From Takakia lepidozioides (Eukaryota > Streptophyta > Takakiopsida > Takakiales > Takakiaceae), in the NCBI GenBank assembly GCA_030704615.1, contig CM060733.1, positions 29,264,001-29,328,000 of the forward strand: DNA of 64,000 nt, read 5' to 3'. The notes under the pieces are model-generated. The model did not search any database and was not told where the DNA came from. It saw only the letters and a program-made list of their open reading frames with translations. The first letter of the stretch is position 1, and each line of letters starts with the position of its first letter. The position numbers and the translations under genes are program-made. Shown piece by piece: positions 36,301 to 48,300 of this stretch.

Positions 36301-39300
36301 AAATTTACGTCAGTGTGAATACTTCATTGAATGCACAACCATCAGTTACAAGTGAGGCATTCTGTGAGTGTCCAGAAGCATTTGGGAGCCCTCTAGACAA
36401 TAATATTCATTAGCTCGTCTCTTTTGGTTCTTCTTAACCATTGGGCTGGATGTGAAGGTCAGTTGTGCAGTTATCAAGGTCGTTTAACAATTGGTATGTT
36501 GGCAGATGCTTTTTCTAGGAGAAGACAAAGGGTATGATGTACACAGAGGTCTGGCAGCTACTTCAATTTGTGAGTTTGAGACAGCCATTTCAAGAGTAGC
36601 ATATGGCTTTGAGACTCTGGATGATTTCTATGCAAGTGCAAGTAGTGGAAGCATCATGGGGAGAGTGCAAGTCCCTGTGCTTTGTATCCAGGTAAGCCTC
36701 ATGCAAAACCTAGATTCTCTTCATTGTTTTGTCGCTCTTCAGATACGACATCTAGTAGCACATGATCTTACAAGAGCAAGCTGGATGGACTCCAGCATGT
36801 AGTAGTTATTCATGCTCCTTCAATATGGATCGGAGGATTCTAAGGGTGTCTAAACATGAATCTCACCTTCTTTACCTTGCCAGGTATGGATTCACCTTAT
36901 TTCCCTTAACCTTGCTCATGGCTGATTTGATCAAGTTGATTGATTGTGCAAAGAGGTACTTTGACCTGTGGAGGCTAGAAGCCAATGTTGGTAAATGTGC
37001 GGTGGTGGCCTTCAATGCTCCTGGGGAGGGAGGAGGGGATCTCAAATGGACATGGGTCAGTGAAGAGATCCCTGTGCTCCCTTCCTACACACTTTGTGTC
37101 ATGTTTCCCTTTACTTGTAACTGGGATACGCATATACAAAAAGTGGTTCAAACAGCTAAACTCAAGCTTTGGGTATCACTCAAGTTTTCCACTGCAGAGG
37201 GATGAATACTGAAGCAAAAAGGACCATGCTTTGCAACATCATTAGGACTATGTCGGAGTACGCATCTTTTGTGTGGATTGGCAAACTTTCTCCGCCAGGA
37301 CTTAGTCTGTTTAACAGGACAGTCTTGCTTCCAAGAAATAGAGTCGATCATCTGGTATTATGGATCATCTGGTATCAGGCATGCGATTCAACTGATGCGC
37401 TTGAACTTGTTACGTCAAGAGCACAAGGGTGGTATGCAAAACTCACCCTGAACAGCCACATTAGCTGTTCTACAGCACGCTCACATGCTCCCTTTGAGCA
37501 CCGAAAGCTGAGTTTTAGGATTTTGAAGCACCTGAATATTAAGCAGGAAGAACTACCTGCTAGATGAAGCCGACTTGGAGTCTAAAATGTCTTAAGGCCA
37601 TGTTGGACGAAGAATGTCCAAAGAAAATGAAGGCGTAAAACTTCCCTGAACTTGTGTTTCCAGCTTGTTACCCGGGTGAGGACCTTAAGGATGATCTGAA
37701 GTGCCTAACTAGCCTCGGCACTAGATTGAAAATTAAACTCGGGGCGGGGAGTCTACCTTTGAACAATAAACAGATGTAGTGTGGAAAGGGAGATGCTTAA
37801 TGTGCGGGCGGCCTGAAGACAATATCCATGTCCTGATACAATGTCTGGGGTATTTTCATCAGAGAGCGACCCTCTTCAGGACCATCATGAACATAGTCCC
37901 TACACCTCTGTTCACCAACTTTCAAAATTCTCAAGGCTGAGGCCTACACCCTGGCCCTGTTGGGGTCTAATTGTTGGGCAGCTCACACACAGCAGTTTGG
38001 TGCTTGTGTGAAGCTCTTTCTAGAGGAAATCTGGAAAGCCCGAACCAATTGTTTATGACAAGGTTAAGTCCAGTGAGCCGCTCACAAAGGTAGTGTCTGT
38101 TCCCTCCTGTTCAGCCCAAACTGGGCATGGCTATGGCCACATGGCTATGGTGTCTCATGAGTGCATTCTCCACACACACCAACTTTGGATATGGTAAGGA
38201 TTTGAGGATATTTGGTTTTTGCTAATGGTAAAGAAGACGACAAGTTTGGATGACTCGGCTGTACCTTTGTAATCTTTGTATGAAAATGTGCCTCTGATAT
38301 TACATTTGCATTTGGAGGTCACTATCAGGAAAGAGCAGAGTAAAACACTAAGCCATGTCTAATATATGAATAATACTTCTGTCTTGACTAGGGGGAGGAT
38401 GACACCATGCCCATGGTCTCAATCCCACGCAAGACATTGGAGAAGAATCCATTCACCACTCTTCTTGTAGTTCCTCCAGGGAGTTTGCCCAGTGTGAAAG
38501 GTGGTGCAAGACAGCCAGGCAGTGCATCAGCACTTGACTGGAGTCACTCTGTTGCTTTGGAGGTGAGTGGCAGATACGTGCACTACCCAACCATGCTGTG
38601 GTTTCCAGCCAAAGGTTCCAGCAACCATGGACTGAAAATGTTAAGTCGAGATTGGACACTACAATGTGGTTAAAGTATGTGGTTATCTTCTGTGGATTGA
38701 CCCTAATATCAGGCATGTTCAGGAATATTCAGAGCTTGACAGGAAATCATTGTATGCACATGGAAGGCTAGCACGATCACATCTAGTCTTTAAATGTCAT
38801 TTGGGATTTTTGTAATGTCCAGCTAGTGGTTTTTCCTCTGTCCATGTGATCAAAGCTGTGGTAGGCAGAAATTGCGGTTTTACAGCGTCTTAATCTGAGC
38901 ATCCATAGAGAGTCAACATAGTTGTGGGTTTACAACTGGTGTACCTACAAAGGTATGGCTTGGGGCAAAGTCCTAGGTATGCTCTGCTGCATGAATGCTG
39001 CTTTTTCTGATCTCTGAATCATACCTGAAGTGTGCTTGAAGATTTGTGAATGCAGTGGCTTGCAGCAGTAGAAGTTGCACTGTTGAAGGGAAGACATCCT
39101 CTTTCGGACTCTATCAACATTTCTACCCAACACCCCAAGGACAGGTGGCTTGTGAGCGAGGCGCAGTTTCAGACAGACACTACACCTCCACAAGAGAAGG
39201 AAACAATATCAAACACTCACAACGCAAGTGCATCTCAAGTAAGAGGACAATCAAATCACTACAGCCCAATTCAAGGGGAAATCGGGGGAAGTATCTACAC

Positions 39301-42300
39301 TGTTACTAATTCCAAAGGGGAAGATGAGGTGGAAAGTTCTCCAGATGTGAGGGGTGCAGAAGCACATGACAGCTACAATGTGGTAAGGGACATGAAGAAA
39401 ATCTTTGTTCTAGGGAAGACTTTGCACACTATAGCCCAAGGTGAAGATGAGACTCCTCTTGTGTGTAAAGGTGGAGAGCAGTTGGAGAGGCCTATGACGC
39501 TTTCTCTTTGAAGGATGTTGGGGGCTTCCTAGGGGAGGATAAAAATTGCTTGGTGCTTGAAGGTGAGGGGAAAGTTGAGACTTTTCATATGGCAGGATGT
39601 CGCCGCAAAGGTCTTGTACCATACCCTATCTCTTCTGCGTCAAAATGTAAGTCTTTTGCAGAGGATGCAATGTCAGAAGATTGACAAACATCTCCAATCG
39701 ATACTCCAATTGTTGATAATACAGGAAGCAACGACTGGCAGGATGGAGGAGCCCTGTCTTTCCTTCGAAGGAGAAAGGGAGCCAGCAGAAGGTACTGAGG
39801 CATTGCAAATACGTGCTGCAACCGAAAGTGTAATGAAGGTGTTGGATGTGACCATGCCCGGCACTTTGTCTGATGAACAGAAAAAGCAGGTTGATGTCTA
39901 CTGGTCCCTACCCCTTCGGTCCGCAACATCTCATTCTCTCCCTTTGCTGAATATGTGCTCAAGCAGTACGTAAAGCAGGGAGTTTCTAGGTTTAGCTCCA
40001 AGTCAAACTTCAAGTTACATGCTTCAGTGAAGGTCAGAATGCTAAAGCTCTTTAAAGCTTGTCCAATGAATGATAGTAGCCAGTGTAATGGTCGAGCCAT
40101 ACCCGCCGCCTTGTAGTTTGTGTCAGGAGGGGATGGCTGAGTGAAAGGCGTTGTTGTAGTGCCTTTCATCAAGTGTGAATGGGGAGGATGAATCTGGTTA
40201 GGATCATGCAAGTGAACATGAACTTCAAGTTTAGACAAACATTGCACTTCCAGAGTCTGTAGTGTATTTAAACAACCAACACAGGCACTCCCCTCTCAGA
40301 CCAGCACTTTAATGAATGTGGGTTTGCAGGTCCTGGATGCTGTGGGAAAAGGTGAGACAATTGTAACAGCGTTGCAAGAAGCTGTGCCTGAGGAGGTGAG
40401 AGATAGCATGTCTGCTGCAGTTTCAGGGGCTGTGCAGGCGAAGGGCATCAGTTTTAGCCTTGTTGGATTCGGGAAAGGTTTGCCACCTCCCAGCCTTCCA
40501 GCCGGGCTGACCAGGAAAATTAAAGAGCAGCTGGCAGCTGTGGCTGGCAAGAAGGAGTCTGCCAGTACACCCAACCTAATCCCAGTTTCCCAGAATCAAA
40601 TCATGACCACTAACCATGTTGAAAAGGACAACAAGCCAAACCAGGTACCTTATGAATCTGACAAGGCCAGCATGGATGGTTTTGAAAGTAGTAAGGGTGT
40701 TGCTCCGGGACGGAGCACGAGTGAAAACCCAACTGTCGAGGAGATTGGAGCAGAGATGAAAAGCTCAGAGGGCATTCAGAACAGCGAGTCAAAATCTGAA
40801 GGGATGGCAGACAGGAGAGCTCTGTCAGGGTCAAACATGCCTCATACCAAACTGGATAAGCCTGTAGGTGAAGGTAACTACCATTTTACACCTTTGGATG
40901 TTTTTTGGAGAGAATGAATTTCTGGAGGGGGGGGAGCTTCTCAAATGGAGTACTCCCTCCATGTTGAATTTGGAGGCTGAAGAATCTGTTGACATGGGTG
41001 GCAGGTGTTAAAGGGGCGAGTTTGGAGGCCAAAAATGAGGTAGACAGCAAGCAGATGAAGCCTGATGCTGGAATGGATATAAATGCAAAGCATGCAAAAG
41101 ATGCGGACTCCATGCTTGAGGAAAACTCGATAACAGCTAGAGAAAAACTGATTGACAAGATTGAATTAACTGGGGAAGCGGAGCAGAGGGAAAAAGAGAA
41201 AAAGAATCTGAAAGTGGATCAAGATAGTGCAGGCAGCAAAAACAAGCTGAAGGAGAAAGAGGAAATTGTGGAAAACAAAGAAAAGGTTGAACCCAGAGAG
41301 AGAGAGAATATTGTCAACATGCAAGGAACAGGGGATGAGAAAAAATCTGAGTGTGAGCACCTCATTGAAAATGAAAACCATGCTGGAGAACAGAGGGACC
41401 AGGCTGACACATTTGAGATCAAGGACAATGTGCAGAAGGCAGGGTCAGAGATGAGAGCTGTGGCTGAGGCTCCTTCCGAGGAAAGACCTTCCCCAGCCCC
41501 TCTGCCTTCCAGCCCAGTGCTTGCACCGTCGCTTGACATGCGACTGGCTCTGGAAGCACTGACAGGTTTTGATGACTCGACACAAATCGCTGTTACTAAT
41601 GTCTTTGGTGTGGTAGAAAGCATGCTGGAGCAGCTAGAGAAGGAGCAGAATGTATCAGAGGTTAGTGAATCTGAAGTTCAGAAGGATGAAATCGATGATA
41701 TAGGAACTGAGAGTGGACAAAGACAGGATGTGGAGAGGATGAATAGTGGACCAGAAGTCATCAGCAAGATGTCAGACACTGCACAGTATAGGGAGGAAAT
41801 TACAGTAGTGAGTCCACAGAAGAAAGAAGATCAAAATACAGCAAAGAATGGACAGAAAAACACTGAGAAGACTCCGAACAGACATATCAAGAGTGGGAAT
41901 GGTGCACAGGAGGAGGTTGGAAAGAGGATACAGGTTGGGCAAGCAGCAGTTGGAGCGAGAATGGATGATGAACAGAAGGATGGGGCAATGTTAAAAGGCA
42001 GTGATGGAGGGTTGGAAGATACTCATGGCTACAATCCAGCTCCTGGGTTGTCTTTAGAGAAAAAGAGCTCCTTTCAAGGAGATGAGAACGGCAAACAGGA
42101 AAGTGAAGATGTAGTCAAAGCGCAGCAGACTCCTTCCAGACAGAGCAGCACCTTGGGGAAAGGATTGGTGCAAACACATGAGTTAAATGTTCTGCAGAAA
42201 CCTACAGAAGTCGAAAGAAGTTCTAGTTTACCTGGGGAAAATGTAACCATGACGTCTATGACCCTTGGTGATCAAAGCCTAAAGCAGAATGACTTACATG

Positions 42301-45300
42301 AGAAAGATAGTCTGGATACTGTTGATATGGTACTGTCAAGACCTGAAAGTGAGATTAGAAAAAGTGATCAATTATGGTCCTCTGCAAGGTTCAAAGGAGA
42401 TGGTGGCTTGCAAGATAGGCAACCAGATTTGCCTGTAGATGTATCTGAACAACAAGATGATGGCACACCGGCATCAGTAGACACATCGAAGATCACATTT
42501 GAAAGGTCATCAACGAAAGTTCATGAGAATCACCAAAAGCAAGAGGAGGTTCAAATAGATTCGATGGTCATGGCTCAGAGACATTCCTTAAATGTTGCAG
42601 ATGATGGAGAGCCAACTGTACCGAAGGTGGTACAGAGTGTGGTCATAGATGCTCTCAAGCTGGAGATGTTGCGCAGATTGGGAAATGCTGGGATTGAAGC
42701 CATAGGGGTTGATTTAGAACAAGAGCTTGCAAAAGTTGCGTATGCTGTGGCTGAAACAGCTCGCGTAGCAAAGAAGGGATTAAGCGAAAGGTTTTTTACC
42801 AAAGTACTAAGTCATTCTCACATTCTTGGTGGGCTAGTTCCTCTTGGAGTGCTTGTTGGTGTGGTGTTGGTTGCATTGGGAGCTGTTTATCTTATTGTGG
42901 CAGATGACCACTATCCGGAGAAGAGAGCAGAGAATAACACAAATGGCAGTCAAGAGAAGGGTGCCAATACTTCTGCAGTACAGGAGGAGGCTAAAGCATA
43001 TGCTCTGGACGTTTTCAATACAAGTGAAAAGAAAAATCCATCGGCCAAAAGTGCAGGTTTAGAAACTGAAGAGAAAGACAATGAGGTGACTGGAGGGTGG
43101 GAAAGTGATGGTAGTGTATTAGATTACAGCAGCCAAAGCAGTGAACCGCATTTTGTATCACATGACGAAGAAATAGATGAAGCAAATGAGATAAGGAGTG
43201 CTGCAGAGAGAGTAAGAAATAAGAAGAGCGGGGAGAAGAGAGAAGGGATTGAACTGCAGAATAACAGGTTGATGGGAGCTATGACAGCAGCCATAGGTGC
43301 CACAGCTGCATTGGCAAGCCTGGGCGGGGAGCACCTTAGTGCACCAATAGAAGGCCAGCCAGACCAGAGGTCCTGTGCTCAACATGATGAATGTGGTGGT
43401 GAGAAGGCAGGTGTAGATGGGGAAAAACCAAGCATTATCATGTCCTTTGGTCCCTTGGCTGAGAAGGCAATCTCAGTGGCAGCCCCAGTTGTACCCCACA
43501 AAGAGGATGGGGAAGTTGACCATGAAAGGTTTGCGCCTTTTGTACCTTCTCTTTTGACAGATATCCGCTCAAGCTGAGCGCGGGGTCAATGGCCACAAGG
43601 CTACAGCAAACAACGTCTTATGATTCTTTTGACAGATACGTGCATTGCAAGGGGTTGTCATTGTAACTTTTCAATTTTTAGTCAGTCTCAAAATATCATG
43701 ATTCATAGAATTCACTTCAGAAATTGCAGTTGTGAATTTGAGAATCACCAACACTAACGCAAATAATTGTGGAAAGCAGGCTGGTAGCAATGCTGGCAGA
43801 GCTGGGGCAGAGAGGAGGATTCTTTAGGTTGATCGGGAAAGTCGCACTACTTTGGGGTGGCTTGCGAGGTGCAATTAGCCTCACAGATCGCCTTCTTGTG
43901 TTTTTTCGCATGAAAGAGCGTGTGCTGCATCAGAGGTACTCCTTTTCTGACATTGACTTGTACCAGTTGACTTGGTAGGAAGATTTGACTGCCACAGCCA
44001 AGTACATGACTGTCAAGCTTAGTTGTCATTGCAAGGATATACAATAAGAATTGGACCGGAGTCCAGGTACCATTTATAGCTCATCTATTCATGCATTTCT
44101 GCTTGATTTGTCTTATCAAAGGTTGATATTACACCAAATAATTCACTGCTGTTACAGATTGGTCCTGAAGTCGATCTCAATTAAACTCAACAGGTAAACT
44201 TATCTTTGAGGGTTAAAGAAGTTTCCAGCCCAAGAACTTACTTGGTTGGTTGTTTTCTCCACTCAGGCTTGTTGGATTTGTGGGATTGACTCTCCTGCTA
44301 TGGGCTCCAGTTTTGGTGCCGCTGCTGCCTGCTTTATTGCAACAGTGGGCTTCCAAGGCTCCTAATGGAGTAGCTGATACTGCCTCCGTGGTGGGACTCT
44401 ATGGTGCCATTTTTATTTTGGTCACTATATGGGGGAAGCGAGTGCGTGGATTTGATCATCCCCTTGAACAGTATGGATTGCACCTTTACTCACTGAAAAA
44501 GGTATGTGTTTCTTGACATTTGTGACCGTCTGTATAGCAGGATGCCTGTGTTTGTTATGTAGCATTAAGTACAAGCAAGATGCAAATGGTCCTGCATGTC
44601 TCTCCCAAACATCTAGTTGTGTATCTATGTACAGGGAGGAAAGCACTGGTTTGTCATATATGTAAAGTCAATTCTTGCAAATGTTGGCTATGACATTACC
44701 TTGAGGTCCCTAGGAGATATCAACCGTTCCAGATCCAGTTCCCACCACAGTACCAGAATCCAGCCCACCAGGGCCATAGGGCTTATTGCACAGCACAAAT
44801 TCCTGGGAATAAGGATAATGTCCTCAGCAAGTCCAAAGTGCTAATCACACACTTGAGAATGTACTCATAAGTCTTTGTTTGCCGTAGCCTTGTGGCCATT
44901 GACCCCGCGCCCAGTTTGAGCAGAGCACAAAGGTACAGAACCTACCTCTGTCAGGGGCTGACGTCGGTAGTAAGACTTACCTTGATAAAGAACATTGATC
45001 CGGGTTTTCCAGATATCCTCTAGAAATCCCTTCACACAAGCATCAATCTGCTGTGTGTGGTTTGCCCAATAACTAGGCCCCAGAAGGGCCTGGGCTTTGG
45101 CTCAGCCTCGAGACTTGTGATTAGCCTCGAGGCTAATCACACACTGGAGAGATGAGAGCAGAGGAAGAAATATATCAACTCCATTAGAAACTTTCTTGCA
45201 AAACACACACGCACACGCACAAACACAATATATATGTACACATAAGGTTTTCTAGTTTTTATTGGCAAAGATTGTACTCATAAGACGTTGTTTGCCGTAG

Positions 45301-48300
45301 CCTTGTGGCCATTGACCCCGCGCCCAGTTTGAGCGGGAACAAAAGGGACAGAACCTACCTCTGTCAGGGGCTGACGTTGGTAGTAAGACTTACCTCCATA
45401 TAAAGAATTAATCCGGGTTTTCCAGATATCCTCTAGAAATCCCTTCACACAAGCATCAATCTGCTGTGTGTGATTTGCCCAAAAACTAGGCCTCAGGAGG
45501 GCCTGGGCTTTTGGCTCAGCCTCGAGACTTTCAAAGTTGGTAAACAGGGGTACAGGCACAATTCCCTTAATAGATTTGAAGAGATCGTCTCTTTGGTGAG
45601 AGAACCCCGGACAGTGTATCAGAAAATGAATACTGTCTTCAGATTGCCCACACAACGGGCAATTGCACTCTCCCTTTCCTCTCTGCTTCTGTTTGCTGTT
45701 CAAAGGTAGGCTTCCTGCCCTGAGTTTAAATTTCAGTCTAGTGCCGAGAGTGGGTAGACCCTTGAGGTCATCCAAGATGTCCTCCCCCATGTCACAGACT
45801 GGAAACAAGTCTGGTTTTATTGGCAAAGAAACTGGTTGAAACTTCTGTCTAACTTCTGTCTTATCTTATAGCCCATTGCATGCATACCTCATTTCTCTGG
45901 CAACAAGATGAAACCATTGTTAATCCTAGAGATGGTGGGGGAGCTCCTCAGCTGCAGGTATTAGTACATGGAGTAGCGATTGGGGGTGGGCTAGTTGCAG
46001 CTTTGTATGGCACAAATGCAGTGTTGGGCTATGTCCAATTCACATGGACAGCATTACTCGCCATTGATACACCGTTTCATGGTAAAGCATCATACTATGG
46101 ATGTACGTTTGATCAGCTTCAAGCATAGCGATCATGTCTGTTACATGCCTGATAAATCTGCACCTTCTAATGCGTATATTGGTGGCTGATAATGGCAAAG
46201 TGATCTGAGGCTAGCAACTTGAGATTTACCTCGCAGGTCAGTTGGACTGTAGAATAAGGAAATGACATGTGATGGAAGATTCAGTTTGTGTCATGATATA
46301 TCTATATTTAGAGTCAAAATTCCAATGAAAGCTTTCGTATTCTGGCATTTTGATTCAGGTACTGCAGCACTCGTCATTTTCACAGTGTTTAGAGTCATCA
46401 GACTTCTGGCGCAAGGTCTGGGGATGGGGCTGGCAGTTGCCCTGGTTGAGGAACTGTTGTTCAGGGCATGGATGCAGGAAGAGATTGCAGTAGATCTTGG
46501 ATTCCACAACGCGGCATTTCTCTCCGGTCTTGTCTTCTCTGTTATGCACCGGTTTGAATTCTTATCACTTGGTTGTCTATTGGAGCACTGAAAATGTTTT
46601 TTTGTGTACAATTGATTGCTTCCACCCCATTCTCAGAGGGCATTCTTGTAGACGATACATAGAGGTAAGCTTTATTAGGAAACCACGTCTCATGAGTACA
46701 TTCTCTCTCTCTTGGGTATTGTGAAATCATCTGCAAGTACACAGTATTTGGCTGAGACTGGCATTGAAGGGTGACATGAGGACTAAGGGCCTCTTTATGG
46801 GATGTGTCTACATGCCTACCGAGGGAACCCTTAGTGTTGATGCAGATAAAGCCTTCGAGGATGTCAAGCTGGATTTTACTAAGTTCCTTGCCAAAGGCCA
46901 CGGGGTCTTGTTAGAAGAACTTCAGCTTTTGACCTTGAACTGTTGGAAAACCACTGGCGTGTGGTCGGGCTAGGGATTGAACCTAGGACCTCCCCCATTC
47001 CGGTGGGGTGCTCTACCACTGAGCTACCCGTCCCGTTCTGTTCTCAGAGTGTCGTGCAAGGGCTATAGCCTTGACACCTCCAACACTCCCCCTCAAGGCA
47101 TAGCCCTTATAGTTGATGCCCACCCTTGACACCTCCAACACTCCCCCTCAAGGCATATAGCCCTTATAGTTGATGCCCACCCATTCTGACCACCGCCCCA
47201 ACCTTGGCTCTGTTACCATGTTGGAAAACCACTGGCGTGTGGTCGGGCTAGGGATTGAACCTAGGACCTCCCCCATTCCGGTGGGGTGCTCTACCACTGA
47301 GCTACCCGTCCCGTTCTGTTCTCAGAGTGCCGTGCAAGGGCTATAGCCTTGACACCTCCAACATGAACAATAGGTCAAAACAAAACCCTTTGAAGTGGAC
47401 TCGTGAAAACGCCCAAACTGGGGAACAGTCCATCGTGGATCATATCATAGTGGATAAGGATTTGTTTCCTCGGAGTGCCAAAGTGTTGGTTGATAGAACC
47501 AATATTGATACTTCTGACCACTTTCTTGTCTGGGTTGAGATGAAAAGGTGTATCCCCAACACCAAGAGATTTGTGAAACGTTCAATTCGAAAGTGGCGCA
47601 TAGAAAAATTCCAGAGTGAAGAGGACAGAATATGTCCAGGCCTTGAAAGAGGCTCTCCCACGCTTTATTATATCAGTCCAAGACCTTCCCTCTTGCTTAG
47701 CAAGAAGTGAAGTCGAAAGAGCTGTGGATTCTTGGGAGAGTTTCGTCAACCCTGCAGCTGACAAGACCATTGGAAGGAAACTAATTGTCTGCAATAGAGC
47801 TGGAAATTGGTGGACCAATGAGATCAAGCGCAAGATTGCTGAGGGACGGGGGAAAGGTTTGCAGTGACATTAACTCGAACCATCTCTTTAACCTTATTTG
47901 GAAGACTGAAGTGATTCCCTTTCATTGGAGAGAGGGTGTCATTGTCAACCTATATAAGAAAGGTGACAGAGGAGAGCCTGGGAACTATCGCGGCATTATG
48001 CTTCTTAACACAGTTGGCAAGCCATTTTGTAGGCTTATAAGTACTTGTCTCGAGGCTGATCTGGAGTCTAGAGGTGTTCTCCATGAAGGCCAGGCTGGCT
48101 TTCGGAGAAATAGGGGCTGCGTCAACCATATCTTCACACTAAGCCAGATTATTCAGGGAAGGACAAAAAAAGGAAGGCCCACTTTTGTCTTTTTCCTGGA
48201 TGTCAGAAAGGCTTATGACAGTGTGGAGAGAGGGGCTGTGGCTCCGTCTTTGGTCTCCTGGAGTCAGGGGAAAGATGTGGAGGATGGTTCATAACCTGTA

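Larger units (their letters stand above)
46941..47363 (-). mobile_element. TRIM retrotransposon with tRNA-like sequence in its LTRs
   Basis: Two 145-bp LTRs (46941-47085 and 47219-47363) differ at one base and both run from TGTTGGA to TCCAACA. The target duplication TGAAC lies at 46936-46940 and 47364-47368. On the minus strand the primer site TGGTAACAGAGCC (47206-47218) abuts one LTR and is one base off the usual initiator-tRNA-Met site. A purine run CTTGAGGGGGAG precedes the other LTR. The interior is only 133 bp, with no coding capacity, and it includes a 55/57-bp tandem duplication (47071-47182) that copies the LTR edge and purine run. These are the hallmarks of a terminal-repeat retrotransposon in miniature. 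It inserted into LINE endonuclease sequence within the last intron of the host gene. Confidence 0.92.

Noticed and set aside
41219-41623. Minus-strand gene inside exon 9
   Set aside because: It is the antisense shadow of the Glu/Lys-rich coding exon, giving an artificial Ser/Phe/Leu-rich frame.
46963-47033. A genuine tRNA gene
   Set aside because: The same sequence occurs in both LTRs of a TRIM with a target duplication. The loop has C instead of U at position 33, and the acceptor and anticodon stems each have a mismatch.
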